Source: Sphingomonadaceae bacterium (GTDB lineage: Bacteria > Pseudomonadota > Alphaproteobacteria > Sphingomonadales > Sphingomonadaceae). Taken from it: 55,742 nt of DNA. A program made the translations under genes and the position numbers. The stretch covers positions 1 to 55,742 of the forward strand of contig JAHDBR010000011.1 in assembly GCA_020630295.1 (NCBI GenBank), in the 5' to 3' direction. This document shows positions 24,968-33,544 of this stretch, one piece after another. The stretch's first letter is position 1. Each line of letters opens with the position of its first letter. The notes under the pieces are model-generated. The model searched no databases. It was given only the letters and a program-made list of their open reading frames with translations, and was not told the origin of the DNA.

Positions 24968-25261
24968 ATGACGCATATTCTTTCCGCAATCCTTCCACTT
25001 CTTTTGGCCTCCAATCCGGTGACCGAATGGACGGCAGACAGCGAAGTGAAAGTGCGCGCTGATTTTGACGCTTCAAACCCCGACAAGATGTTTAAAGCCG
25101 GAAAGAAGGAACTGAAAGAACTTGCCGATGTCGCTTGCAAGGACAAAGGGTTCGGAGAAGCCAAGATGACCGGTGAAGTCATGGTCAGCGGTATTGGATT
25201 AACTGCAAATGGCGGGCGCTATGCCACCCTTAACGCAAGTTTTTTCTGCGAAGACAGCTAG
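24968..25261 (+). CDS. Small secreted protein, unknown function
   Basis: 97 residues with a short signal-like N-terminus (MTHILSAILPLLLAS). The mature part is lysine/aspartate rich, has two cysteines (VACKDKG and FFCEDS) that could form a disulfide, and a central helix (KELKELADVA). GGAG lies about 8 bases before the ATG. The gene follows ilvE by 11 bases and is surely co-transcribed, but no functional link is evident. Family not recognised. Confidence 0.7.
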   Translation: MTHILSAILPLLLASNPVTEWTADSEVKVRADFDASNPDKMFKAGKKELKELADVACKDKGFGEAKMTGEVMVSGIGLTANGGRYATLNASFFCEDS

Positions 25262-25270
25262 GTCTGCCTG

Positions 25271-26176
25271 TCATTGATCGGCGCACTCCCCCAGCCGTTT
25301 CCTGATCGCGTCAATCAGCCAGTGTGTCGCAGGCCCGGGCCGCTTGTCACGGCGCCATAAGGCGCTGAGCGTATAGGCATCACCAGGCTTTTCGGGCAGA
25401 TCAAGCTCCACCAAAGCGCCTGAAACAAGATCGGCAGCAACCATATGTCGCGGCATATTGCCCCAACCGATCCCCTCTTTCAGTAATGAATGCTTGGCTC
25501 CCAAATCTGCAAGCCGCCAGCTTTTCGGGCTCAAAACCGAAAATTCGCGTCCAGACGTCAGCGGCGAACGATCAGTTAGCACCAGTTGCAAATGCTTCCG
25601 GCTTTCGCCTGCCCGAATATCAGCGGCGGTCAAAGCGTGGCCCGGTGCTGCCACAGGTACCAGATCGACGCTGCCGATCGCTTGCCTTTCCAGATCATCG
25701 TGATCGCCCAGCACAGGGCCGCCGATGGCCAATACCGCTTCCCCGTCCAGTAAGCACGCCGCAACCGCGCCCAGCGCCTCTACGTGCAGCCTCAAGGCAA
25801 CAGTAGGGAATATCTCCCGGAATTCGCGCAAGACATAAGCGGTCACCTCGCCCGGCAGCATTACATCAACTACCAGCGATACATCGCTCTCCAGACCTGC
25901 GTGCAGGCTGCGCGTTTTGGCCAGCAAGGCATCTACTTCGTCCGTCACTTTGCGCGCCTCAGCCAGCAGCCCTTTGCCCGCATCTGTCAGTACAGGTTTG
26001 CGCGACCCTTCCCGCGCAAACAGTGTCACGCCCAGCTGGGCCTCCATCTGGGCGATACCGTAACTTATGGCTGAAATCGCCCGGCCTGATTGCCGTGCAG
26101 CCCCGCCAAAACTGCCATGCTCAGCCACCGCCAGAAAAATCCGCAGCTGGTCCAATGTTGGTTCACCGATGCGCAT
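25271..26176 (-). CDS. LysR-family regulator of the pirin-azoR-doxX operon
   Basis: 301 residues. The N-terminal HTH is typical (PTLDQLRIFLAVAEHGSFGGAARQSGRAISAISYGIAQMEAQLG), followed by the two-lobed effector domain. It is divergent from pirin, azoreductase and DoxX genes. The gap holds a 21-base dyad of LysR type. In many proteobacteria such a regulator switches on pirin/azoreductase/DoxX cassettes in response to electrophiles or redox stress; that is the likely role here. Effector unknown. Confidence 0.9.
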   Translation of the reverse strand: MRIGEPTLDQLRIFLAVAEHGSFGGAARQSGRAISAISYGIAQMEAQLGVTLFAREGSRKPVLTDAGKGLLAEARKVTDEVDALLAKTRSLHAGLESDVSLVVDVMLPGEVTAYVLREFREIFPTVALRLHVEALGAVAACLLDGEAVLAIGGPVLGDHDDLERQAIGSVDLVPVAAPGHALTAADIRAGESRKHLQLVLTDRSPLTSGREFSVLSPKSWRLADLGAKHSLLKEGIGWGNMPRHMVAADLVSGALVELDLPEKPGDAYTLSALWRRDKRPGPATHWLIDAIRKRLGECADQ

Positions 26177-26186
26177 ACATTCCCTT

Positions 26187-26207
26187 ATGTTCTGAAAATT
26201 CGAACAT
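26187..26207. promoter_or_regulatory. LysR-type binding dyad (T-N11-A)
   Basis: ATGTTC (26187-26192), 9 bases, GAACAT (26202-26207) form a perfect dyad that contains the T-N11-A core. It lies 10 bases upstream of the LysR start and about 80 bases upstream of the pirin gene, the standard position for control of a divergent promoter. Confidence 0.75.
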
Positions 26208-26288
26208 TATGTCTAATTTTATTCCACTTATACGAATTAAACTCAAGGCCTATCTACGCTTCAACAGCAACTTACATGGAGACTTCCC

Positions 26289-26990
26289 GTGATCGAACTC
26301 AGGCCCTTTCAATCTCTTGGCGCAGCCAATCATGGATGGCTGGATGCGCATCACCATTTTTCCTTTGGCAATTACCGCGATCCTTCGCGCGTAAATTGGG
26401 GCGCGCTGCGCGTATGGAACGATGATAGTATCGAGGCCGGAACCGGCTTCCCCACCCATCCGCACGAGGATATGGAAATCATCACCTATGTTCGTGAAGG
26501 TGCCATTACCCACCGTGACAGCTTGGGAAATGAAGGCCGCACTGAAGCGGGAGATGTGCAGGTAATGAGCGCCGGCACCGGCGTACGCCATTCCGAGTAT
26601 AATCACGAAAGCGTGGATACTACCCTCTTCCAAATCTGGATTATCCCGGATGAGCGCGGCGGTTCCCCGAATTGGGGAGCAGCCAAGTTCCCCAAAGATG
26701 ACCGCAGCGGCGCATTCGTGACGCTGGCCAGCGGAATGCACGCCGATAGCGATGATGCACTGCCCATCCGTGCCAACGCCCGCGTATCGGGAGCAACGGT
26801 CAAAGCGGGCGAAAGCGTGACGTATGACACATCCGCAGATCGTCATCTCTATCTGGTACCTGCGACAGGCAAAATCCGGATCGGTGACGTAGAAGCGAAC
26901 GCCCGCGACGGCGTGGCCATAACCCAGCAGGAAAGCATCACCATTACCGCATTGGAGGACAGCGAAATCGTCCTCGTAGATGCAGCGTGA
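26289..26990 (+). CDS. Pirin family protein (YhhW-like quercetinase)
   Basis: 233 residues, bicupin. The N-terminal cupin has the metal-binding set HHHFSFGNY, HPHEDMEIITYV, and the His/Glu of GTGVRHSEYNH. The class includes E. coli YhhW, which cleaves quercetin in vitro; the physiological substrate is generally unknown. It is the first gene of a three-gene operon with azoreductase and a DoxX protein, divergent from a LysR gene. The context points to detoxification of aromatic or quinone compounds. Confidence 0.92.
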   Translation: MIELRPFQSLGAANHGWLDAHHHFSFGNYRDPSRVNWGALRVWNDDSIEAGTGFPTHPHEDMEIITYVREGAITHRDSLGNEGRTEAGDVQVMSAGTGVRHSEYNHESVDTTLFQIWIIPDERGGSPNWGAAKFPKDDRSGAFVTLASGMHADSDDALPIRANARVSGATVKAGESVTYDTSADRHLYLVPATGKIRIGDVEANARDGVAITQQESITITALEDSEIVLVDAA

Positions 26991-27013
26991 AACCGGCATC
27001 AGGAGCCAAGCAA

Positions 27014-27607
27014 ATGAACACAATTCTACATATAAGCGCCAGCATTCGCGGCACAGAATCCATCTCTCGAACACTCGGCGCTACACTGGTATCCGGCTTG
27101 GCGAAGAAAACCGGCGCGAAGGTGATAGAGCGCGATCTGAGCGTCAATGAGCTACCGTTCATTGACGCTGCGCGCTTCGCCGCCAACGGCACGCCTCCGG
27201 CAGACCGGAGCGAAGAACAGGAAAAACTAGCGGAAATTGCCGACGGACTAATCGCCGAGTTGGTAGCAGCTGACACCATTGTTCTTTCTGTACCGGTCTA
27301 CAATTTCGGCGTTCCAGCAATCGTGAAGGCATGGGCCGATCTGGTGGCGCGTGCAGGCACTACCTTCGCCTATACCCCCGATGGTCCCAAAGGCCTGTTG
27401 GAAGGCAAGACTGCTTACATCGCGGCCGCATCCGGCGGTACACAGATAGGAAGCGATGCAGACTTCATGACCCCGTGGCTGCGCTTTTTCCTCGGCTTCA
27501 TCGGGATCCATAATACCGAGATTGTCGCGGCGGACGGCATTATGGGCGCTGATGGAGAGGCCAAAATTGCCCAAGCGACCGAAACGGTCCAAAACCTGGT
27601 CGGATAA
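27014..27607 (+). CDS. azoR: FMN-dependent NADH-azoreductase
   Basis: 197 residues, flavodoxin-like quinone reductase fold. ATG 27014 has AGGAG 8 bases ahead. The FMN loop ISASIRGTESISRTLG, the PVYNFGVPAIVKAWADLVARAGTTF block (split YNFGVP and KAWAD motifs), and AAASGGTQIGS are typical of AzoR. It reduces quinones and azo compounds with NAD(P)H in two-electron steps, limiting radical formation. Middle gene of the pirin operon. Confidence 0.93.
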   Translation: MNTILHISASIRGTESISRTLGATLVSGLAKKTGAKVIERDLSVNELPFIDAARFAANGTPPADRSEEQEKLAEIADGLIAELVAADTIVLSVPVYNFGVPAIVKAWADLVARAGTTFAYTPDGPKGLLEGKTAYIAAASGGTQIGSDADFMTPWLRFFLGFIGIHNTEIVAADGIMGADGEAKIAQATETVQNLVG

Positions 27608-27634
27608 TCAAAACAGAAGAAAAGGGACAGACTA

Positions 27635-28027
27635 ATGGAAACGATGACCTCAAACCGAGATGCGGCAGCGCTTATCGGCCGCGCCTTGCTCGCATTGTTG
27701 TTCATTCTGGCCGGTATCAGCAAAGTAACCGACCCAGCAGGAACGATGGCATATATCGGCTCGGCGGGACTGCCACTACCGCAAGCGGCATATGCGGGAA
27801 CCGTTGCGGTGGAGGTACTTGGCGGGCTGGCGTTATTGGCCGGGTTCAAGGCCCGCTGGGCTGCATTGGCGCTGGCACTGTTCAGCTTCGCGACCGCAAT
27901 CTTTTTTCACAACGATTTCTCGGTGCAAACGGAGATGACCGCGTTTTTGAAGAATCTAGCCATTGGTGGCGGAATGCTGATGGTTTATGCTTTTGGCCCT
28001 GGCAAATACTCGCTCGATAAGGGCTGA
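27635..28027 (+). CDS. DoxX family membrane protein
   Basis: 130 residues with four hydrophobic helices. The DoxX signature region is LIGRALLALLFILAGISKV near the N-terminus, then AGTVAVEVLGGLALLAGF and FFHNDFSV. DoxX-like proteins occur with oxidoreductases and are thought to help redox homeostasis at the membrane. It ends the pirin-azoR operon and terminates in a long bidirectional hairpin shared with nadE. Confidence 0.88.
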   Translation: METMTSNRDAAALIGRALLALLFILAGISKVTDPAGTMAYIGSAGLPLPQAAYAGTVAVEVLGGLALLAGFKARWAALALALFSFATAIFFHNDFSVQTEMTAFLKNLAIGGGMLMVYAFGPGKYSLDKG

Positions 28028-28038
28028 CTAGCTTTAGA

Positions 28039-28086
28039 AAAGCGCGGCGTGCCGGACCAGTTCAGTTTTCCGGCACGCCGCGCTTT
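28039..28086. terminator. Bidirectional terminator, 17-bp perfect stem
   Basis: A 17-base arm at 28039-28055 (starting AAAGCGCGGCG) is perfectly mirrored at 28070-28086 across a 14-base loop. It serves the convergent doxX (plus) and nadE (minus) genes. The right arm consists of the last coding bases of nadE, so the nadE C-terminal codons double as the terminator of doxX. Confidence 0.85.
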
Positions 28087-30371
28087 AGCTCTTCCAGCCA
28101 CACATCGGCGACCGCATCACTGGGTGCGCGCCAATCCCCTCTGGGACTTAGTGCGCCGCCTGCGCTCACCTTTGGTCCATTAGGCAGAGCGCTGCGTTTG
28201 AACTGGCTGAACTGGAAGAAGCGCCACAGGAATTTCTCCAGCCATTTGCGCAACGTCGCCAGATCATATTCGTTCTTTTTGGCTTCGGGAAATTCGGCGG
28301 GCCACAGCCCTGCACCCGCATCTTTCCATGCGTGATAGGCCAGAAATGCGACTTTGCTCGGCTTCTGACCGTAGCGGATAATATGGTGCAAAAAGAAGTC
28401 ATTGAGCTCGTACGGACCAATCTTTTCTTCAGTACTCTGCATCCCGCCCTGCTCGTCGGCCGGAACCAGCTCCGGCGAAATCTCGGTATCTAGTATGGCT
28501 TGCAGCACCTTGTCCGTCGCCGCATCAAACTGGCTGGTCTGGATAGACCAGCGGATGAGATACTGGATCAACGTTTTCGGCACACCGGCATTCACACCGT
28601 AATGGCTCATGTGATCGCCGACACCATATGTGCACCAGCCCAGTGCGAGCTCGGACAAATCGCCCGTGCCCAAAACAAAGCCGTTATGCTGGCCCGAAAG
28701 ACGGAACAAATAATCAGTTCGCAGGCCTGCCTGAACATTTTCGAATGTCACATCATAGACCGGCTCCCCATCCGCGAAGGGATGCCCGATATCTTCCAGC
28801 ATCCGAGTGGCGGCAGGAACGATATCAATCTCCTCGGCAGAGATTCCCATCGCCTCCATCAACTTCCATGCGTTCGACTTGGTATAGTCAGATGTCCCGA
28901 AGCCGGGCATGGTGAAGCCCTTGATCATTTTGCGGTCCAAGCCAAGCCGGTCACACGTCTTGGCTGCGACAATCAACGCATGTGTGCTATCAAGCCCGCC
29001 GGAGATGCCGATCACGATGCTCTTTGCCTGTGTGGCTGTCATCCGCCGCATCAGGCCATCCACCTGAATGTTAAACGCCTCGTAGCAATCCTCATCCAGC
29101 TTGCCCGCGCGGTTGGGCACAAAGGGAAAGCGGCGGATCGGGCGGTGAAGGCCAATATCGCCGCCAACGGATTTGTGCGTGAATTCAACCGTGCGGAACC
29201 AGTTTTCAGGACAATCTTCTGCTTCTGCCGCATCGTTGAAAGTCTGGTTCCGCATCCTTTCCGCCAGCAACCGCTCGGTGTCGATATCCGCGATGCTCAG
29301 CTCTGCATCGAGACTGAAACGCTCGCTCTCGGCCAGCAAATCACCGAATTCGTAGATCATGCCCTGCCCGTCCCATGCCAGATCGGTAGTGCTTTCGCCG
29401 TGTCCGCTGGCGGAATATGCATATGCGGCAATTGCCCGGCTGGATTGCGCCCGGGCAAGCATGTGCCGCTCGTCCGATTTGCCGATGGTAACGTTGGAAG
29501 CAGACAGATTGGCCAGCACCGTCGCCCCGGCAAGCGCACCCAATGTCGAAGGCGGGTTCGGGCTCCAGTAATCCTCACAGATTTCGACAAACAATTTGAG
29601 ACCGGGCAAATTAGAGGCTGCAAATATCAAATCCGTGCCGAACGGTACGGTCTGCCCGGCTACGGAAATTTCCTGCCCCTGCACGCTACGGCCATGCGCA
29701 AACCAGCGCTTCTCGTAATATTCGCGGTAATTGGGCAGAAAGCTTTTGGGCACGACGCCCAGCAATTTGCCTCCCGATATTGCTAAAGCGCAATTAAAAA
29801 TCTTGCCATTCCGGCGCAACGGCGCACCTATCAACAACACCGGCTCCAGCTTAGCCGATGCGGTTACGATTTCGCCGATCGCGCTCTCTACGGCATCCAG
29901 CAAAGCACCCTGCAAATGCAGATCATCAATTGCATAGCTGGATACGCACAGTTCCGGATAGACCACCAGATCGACTTTGGCATCCTGCGCCCGCTTCGCT
30001 TCTGTCAAAATGGCATCACGGTTAAAGGCGACATCAGCAGTGCGCACTTGCGGCGTGCTGGTCGCAACGCGGACAAATCCGTGCGTGTGAGCACAATAAA
30101 ACGGATGCGGTTCACTATTCATCGGCGATGTTCTTTCAGGAATTTTGGGATGTTTTGCCGGGGTTAGCCAGTCGGCAGGCTGGCAAATTCCAAGTTCTGC
30201 AAGCCGGGTTTGGACCGCCGGGCGGGCAATTTTGCCCTTGGTTTCCCAGCCATATACTGTCCGGCTGGGCCACGGCTTTGGCTGACCATAGGCCTGGCCA
30301 AACTCCGCAGCATTGAGGGGCGGCGATTGCGCCTCCCTCCACTTACGGATTTTCTGACCGGCCAGATGCAT
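28062..30371 (-). CDS. nadE: NAD+ synthase (glutamine-dependent) with N-terminal HTH domain
   Basis: 769 residues. The canonical enzyme begins near residue 84 (MNSEPHPFYCAHTHGF). The nitrilase-like glutaminase domain spans about 85-380 (VVYPELCVSSYAI with the catalytic Glu, CEDYWSP with the Cys). The synthetase domain spans about 400-760, with the ATP loop GISGGLDSTHALIVA. It makes NAD+ from deamido-NAD+. The 83 extra N-terminal residues look like an XRE-type HTH (IRKWREAQ, SRTVYGWETKGKIARPAVQTRLAEL). An in-frame stop 9 bases upstream and a promoter 8 bases upstream of ATG 30371 indicate a leaderless start that includes this domain. If the start were 30122 the HTH would be lost, but no strong ribosome site is seen there. 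Confidence 0.9.
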   Translation of the reverse strand: MHLAGQKIRKWREAQSPPLNAAEFGQAYGQPKPWPSRTVYGWETKGKIARPAVQTRLAELGICQPADWLTPAKHPKIPERTSPMNSEPHPFYCAHTHGFVRVATSTPQVRTADVAFNRDAILTEAKRAQDAKVDLVVYPELCVSSYAIDDLHLQGALLDAVESAIGEIVTASAKLEPVLLIGAPLRRNGKIFNCALAISGGKLLGVVPKSFLPNYREYYEKRWFAHGRSVQGQEISVAGQTVPFGTDLIFAASNLPGLKLFVEICEDYWSPNPPSTLGALAGATVLANLSASNVTIGKSDERHMLARAQSSRAIAAYAYSASGHGESTTDLAWDGQGMIYEFGDLLAESERFSLDAELSIADIDTERLLAERMRNQTFNDAAEAEDCPENWFRTVEFTHKSVGGDIGLHRPIRRFPFVPNRAGKLDEDCYEAFNIQVDGLMRRMTATQAKSIVIGISGGLDSTHALIVAAKTCDRLGLDRKMIKGFTMPGFGTSDYTKSNAWKLMEAMGISAEEIDIVPAATRMLEDIGHPFADGEPVYDVTFENVQAGLRTDYLFRLSGQHNGFVLGTGDLSELALGWCTYGVGDHMSHYGVNAGVPKTLIQYLIRWSIQTSQFDAATDKVLQAILDTEISPELVPADEQGGMQSTEEKIGPYELNDFFLHHIIRYGQKPSKVAFLAYHAWKDAGAGLWPAEFPEAKKNEYDLATLRKWLEKFLWRFFQFSQFKRSALPNGPKVSAGGALSPRGDWRAPSDAVADVWLEELKRGVPEN

Positions 30372-30379
30372 TCCGCATC

Positions 30380-30407
30380 AGTATCCGAAAAGGATACTAC
30401 GCTGCAA
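30380..30407 (-). promoter_or_regulatory. Promoter with overlapping dyad operator for HTH-nadE
   Basis: On the minus strand TTGCAG (30402-30407) and GATACT (30380-30385) form -35 and -10 boxes 16 bases apart. AGTATCC (30380-30386) and GGATACT (30392-30398) form a perfect 7-base dyad with 5-base spacer covering the -10 box. Only 8 bases separate the -10 from the nadE ATG, so the transcript should be leaderless. The dyad is a natural site for the HTH domain of the same gene. Confidence 0.7.
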
Positions 30408-31404
30408 GCAATTCCTGCGCGGGAGGGCTTTCTTCCAATATTCCGATCAGAGCACGCTCTATTCCTGATTGGTACTTTGTGCGGCGGGGGACTGCAAATT
30501 GGCTGCGCCATGCTTCTTGGTTTTCGACCAAGTCAATGACTGCCGGATGGATGTAGCTGTTGCGCGTAATCGTCGGGGTATTGCCCAGGCGATCCGATAC
30601 GTGATCGCACATTGCGCTGATTGTGACCCGCTCTTTGGCAGCCGAAAGGCATTGCAAGGCCAGAACCGATGCGTGCCATGTGCGAAAGTTTTTGGCCGTA
30701 AAGTCCTCGCCCATGGTTTCGCGCAGATATGCATTAACATCGCCGCTGCTTATTGGGTGCCGCGCGCCATCCGCATCATAATATTGGAAAAGATGCTGTC
30801 CCGGCACATCGCGGGCATCCTGCACCGCGCTGGCCAGTTCCGCATCCCGCAGCGAGATATCCCGATCCTTGCCGCCTTTGCCGACGAAGCTGATATGTAC
30901 CTCGTCACCGTCAATATGCGCATGGCGATCGCGCAGCGTAGACGCGCCGAAGCTGCGATTGCTTTTGGTGTATGCGGAGTTGCCGATGCGGACAAAACCG
31001 AGATCAAGCAGCCGGACGACTGCGGCCAAAACCCGGTCCCGCGTTGCGCTGTCTCCGTCAATATCCTGCGCCACTCGCTTGCGAATAAGCGGCAGCAATT
31101 TGCCGAAGGTCACACACCCGTCAAACTTCTCGCCTTCGCGCATCGCCCTGAAGTCAGGGTGATAGCGGTATTGCTTGCGGCCCTTATCATCATATCCCGT
31201 TGCCAGAATATGGCCATTAGGTGCGGGACAAAACCACGCATCGGTATAGGCCGGCGGCAAAGCAACGGCATTCAGGCGCGTCTTCTCAGCACGATCTTTA
31301 ATCAGTTGACCCTTGGCATCGTAATAGGCCCATCCGCGTCCCGCCCCCTTGCGGGTGATGCCGGGAAGACTATCGTCGACATATATGAGCTTCGCGTCTG
31401 ACAT
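30397..31404 (-). CDS. DNA topoisomerase IB (eukaryote-like type)
   Basis: 335 residues, the size of bacterial (poxvirus-like) topoisomerase IB. Motifs include RKGAGRGWAYYDAKG, IWICPAPNGHI-like (AWFCPAPNGHI), GYDDKGRKQYRYHPDFRAMRE, a KSNRSFGASTLRDRH core, and SFVGKGGKD. The tyrosine nucleophile is in the NSYIHPAVID segment near the C-terminus. It relaxes supercoils by a 3'-phosphotyrosine intermediate. The stop codon touches the nadE operator. Divergent from the YghU-like GST gene. Confidence 0.93.
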   Translation of the reverse strand: MSDAKLIYVDDSLPGITRKGAGRGWAYYDAKGQLIKDRAEKTRLNAVALPPAYTDAWFCPAPNGHILATGYDDKGRKQYRYHPDFRAMREGEKFDGCVTFGKLLPLIRKRVAQDIDGDSATRDRVLAAVVRLLDLGFVRIGNSAYTKSNRSFGASTLRDRHAHIDGDEVHISFVGKGGKDRDISLRDAELASAVQDARDVPGQHLFQYYDADGARHPISSGDVNAYLRETMGEDFTAKNFRTWHASVLALQCLSAAKERVTISAMCDHVSDRLGNTPTITRNSYIHPAVIDLVENQEAWRSQFAVPRRTKYQSGIERALIGILEESPPAQELLAA

Positions 31405-31412
31405 ACGATCCT

Positions 31413-31435
31413 AACCACCCGCAAGGGTTGTGGTT
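31413..31435. promoter_or_regulatory. Inverted repeat between topoisomerase IB and GST genes
   Basis: AACCAC (31413-31418) and GTGGTT (31430-31435) form a 6-base dyad with an 11-base spacer in the divergent promoter gap. A regulator site is possible; none is known. Confidence 0.3.
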
Positions 31436-31493
31436 CCGTAACCTCAACACCACTTCGCACGTATATAACGCTACAATATCTGGAGATTTATGC

Positions 31494-32342
31494 ATGGCCG
31501 ACCCCACCTATTCACCGCCCGAAGTCTGGACCCACGATGCAGAAAACGGCGGTAAGTTTGCCAATATCAATCGGCCGACAGCAGGCGCGCGCGAGGACAA
31601 AGACCTCCCGCGCGGCGAGCATCCCCATCAGCTTTACTCGCTAGCCACGCCAAACGGAGTGAAGGCAAACATCATCTTCGAAGAGCTGCTGGAAGCGGGG
31701 CATTCGGATGCTGAATATGATGCGTGGATCATCAATATCGGTGAGGGTGCGCAATTCACCAGCGGCTTTGTAGACATCAATCCCAATTCGAAAATTCCGG
31801 CCATGGTAGATCATTCCGGGGAATCGCCCGTGCGGGTCTTCGAAAGCGGCGCGATCCTGATGCATATGGCGGAGAAGTTCGGAAAGTTCCTGCCCACTGA
31901 TACCGCCGCACGCGCCGAAACGCTTAGCTGGCTTTTCTGGCAAGTAGGCAGCGCGCCGTTCATTGGCGGCGGGTTTGGACATTTTTATGCCTATGCGCCG
32001 GAAAAATACGAATATCCCATCAACCGGTATGCGATGGAGACTAAACGACTATTCGATGTCGCCAATAATCGTTTGAAGGAAACGCGCTTCCTTGCTGGCG
32101 ATGATTATACAGTAGCGGACATGGCCGCCGCACCATGGCTGGCGCCGTTCACCACGGGCGAAATTTACGGCGAGGCAAAGAAATTTCTGTCGATCCATGA
32201 ATATGAAGCGGTGAACCGGTGGGCCGATGAAGTGATGAATCGCCCCGCAGTGAAACGCGCGAAAATGGTGAACCGGACATGGGGTGAAGAAGGCACAAAT
32301 GTGCCAAACCGGCATTCTGCGGACGATTTCCCCAAATCATAA
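31494..32342 (+). CDS. yghU: Glutathione S-transferase, YghU-type disulfide-bond oxidoreductase
   Basis: 282 residues, the length of the YghU/Nu class (about 285), longer than ordinary GSTs. The thioredoxin-like domain is HQLYSLATPNGVKANIIFEELLEAG, then FVDINPNSKIPAMVDH and VFESGAILMHMAEKFG, which binds the glutathione gamma-glutamyl group. The helical domain has RYAMETKRLFDVANNRL and GDDYTVADMAAAPW. Nu-class enzymes reduce organic disulfides with two glutathiones. ATG 31494 is preceded by GGAG at 8 bases. Stands alone, upstream of tRNA-Gln. Confidence 0.9.
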   Translation: MADPTYSPPEVWTHDAENGGKFANINRPTAGAREDKDLPRGEHPHQLYSLATPNGVKANIIFEELLEAGHSDAEYDAWIINIGEGAQFTSGFVDINPNSKIPAMVDHSGESPVRVFESGAILMHMAEKFGKFLPTDTAARAETLSWLFWQVGSAPFIGGGFGHFYAYAPEKYEYPINRYAMETKRLFDVANNRLKETRFLAGDDYTVADMAAAPWLAPFTTGEIYGEAKKFLSIHEYEAVNRWADEVMNRPAVKRAKMVNRTWGEEGTNVPNRHSADDFPKS

Positions 32343-32487
32343 GCCCGCATCAATCCGTAAATCGTAGGAAATTTGCGAAGCGGGGCAATTTCACGCAATT
32401 GCCCCCTTCCCTTCCCGGATTGGCGCGCTATATGGGCCGTCCCTGACACAGTCACAGGTTGCGAAACCGAAGACACCGTCAGGGTGC

Positions 32488-32562
32488 TGGGGTGTGGCCA
32501 AGTGGTAAGGCACCGGTTTTTGGTATCGGCATTCGCAGGTTCGATCCCTGCCACCCCAGCCA
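32488..32562 (+). tRNA. tRNA-Gln (anticodon UUG)
   Basis: 75 bases including an encoded CCA (32560-32562). Acceptor arms TGGGGTG (32488-32494) and CACCCCA (32552-32558) pair fully, with discriminator G. The anticodon stem CCGGT/ATCGG encloses TTTTGGT, giving anticodon TTG. The T-arm CAGGTTCGATCCCTG is canonical. Confidence 0.95.
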
Positions 32563-32608
32563 TTTTACCTTTTCGTTGATTTTTTTAGAGGCGCTTTGCC
32601 GCGTCCGC

Positions 32609-33490
32609 TTATTCGTCGGCCGAAGCGGTAGCTTCTGCGCCTGCGTCACCAGCCGGCTCTGCGGTTTCAACTTCCATTTTCGGGAAATCTTTCGCCAGAC
32701 GGTCTGCTACCGCGCTGCGCAGATCCAGAACCCGCTCTGCATTCACGCCCAGATCGCTCGTACCAAGGCGCGAGGTTGAACGAAAATCAATGCTCGCGCC
32801 CGTATCAGTGCCGCGCACCCGGGCAACCACATCGTCTTCGAAACCGTACCAGAATACGATGGCGGTTCCCTCTACGGTGCCTGCATTCTCATCCACGGTC
32901 ACATTCTCGAAACCGCGCATTTCCATTGCATCCTTGATGGCTGTGATTGCGTCAGCAGGCGATTGTTCCACGACCAGAGTCTGTAGGTCAGGATAGCCTT
33001 CTGCAATCAGCTGCGCAGAAGTCATGCTGGCTAGATCTTCATTACCGGCCCATTTTTCATACTCTCCGAGCGGTTTGCCAAAATCCATAATCGGATTGGC
33101 ATCAGCCTCGGTCCGCTCCGCCACGATACGGTCGGAATAGGTCGGTGCATCGGCGGTATTGGTAGTAACATCGTAAATGAACGGAACCGAACCCGCTTGC
33201 GCGCGCAACTGGTTAAATCCGGCGAGCACCGCCAGCGGAATGGCCAGAGCGACCAAAGCGGCGATAATGCCTTTACGCGGCTTCACGACCAGTGCGACGA
33301 TGAGCGCGATCAGGGCAATGACGGCTGTGACCATTGCAGCAGGTGCCCCTATGCCTGCGGTCATTGTGCCGAAGGCGGTCATCTTGTCGATCAGCCCCGT
33401 CTTCGCGCCAAACAGCGCAATCAGGAACCAGATGATCAGGAGAATGGCGAGAACCAGCGCAGCGCGCGGCAGGAAGCTGAGTTTTTTCAT
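32609..33490 (-). CDS. DUF1499 family membrane-anchored protein
   Basis: 293 residues from ATG 33490. The N-terminal half has three hydrophobic segments (about 9-29, 41-68, 75-92). The DUF1499 domain follows from about 110 to 265 with SVPFIYDVTTNTADAP, VWARVR-like VVARVR, GTDTGASIDFRSTSRLGTSDLGVNAERV, which is the family's most conserved block. The C-terminal tail is acidic and alanine rich. Function of the family is unknown. It follows the aspartic protease gene by about 50 bases. Confidence 0.85.
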   Translation of the reverse strand: MKKLSFLPRAALVLAILLIIWFLIALFGAKTGLIDKMTAFGTMTAGIGAPAAMVTAVIALIALIVALVVKPRKGIIAALVALAIPLAVLAGFNQLRAQAGSVPFIYDVTTNTADAPTYSDRIVAERTEADANPIMDFGKPLGEYEKWAGNEDLASMTSAQLIAEGYPDLQTLVVEQSPADAITAIKDAMEMRGFENVTVDENAGTVEGTAIVFWYGFEDDVVARVRGTDTGASIDFRSTSRLGTSDLGVNAERVLDLRSAVADRLAKDFPKMEVETAEPAGDAGAEATASADE

Positions 33491-33544
33491 TGGCGCGTGA
33501 TGCACCACGGCGCGCGCCGCCGCAAGCATGGTAATAAATGCGCC

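Noticed and set aside
28500-29786. Open frame of 428 codons on the plus strand
   Set aside because: Antisense to the NadE coding region, with no family resemblance and Cys/His/Arg-rich translation.
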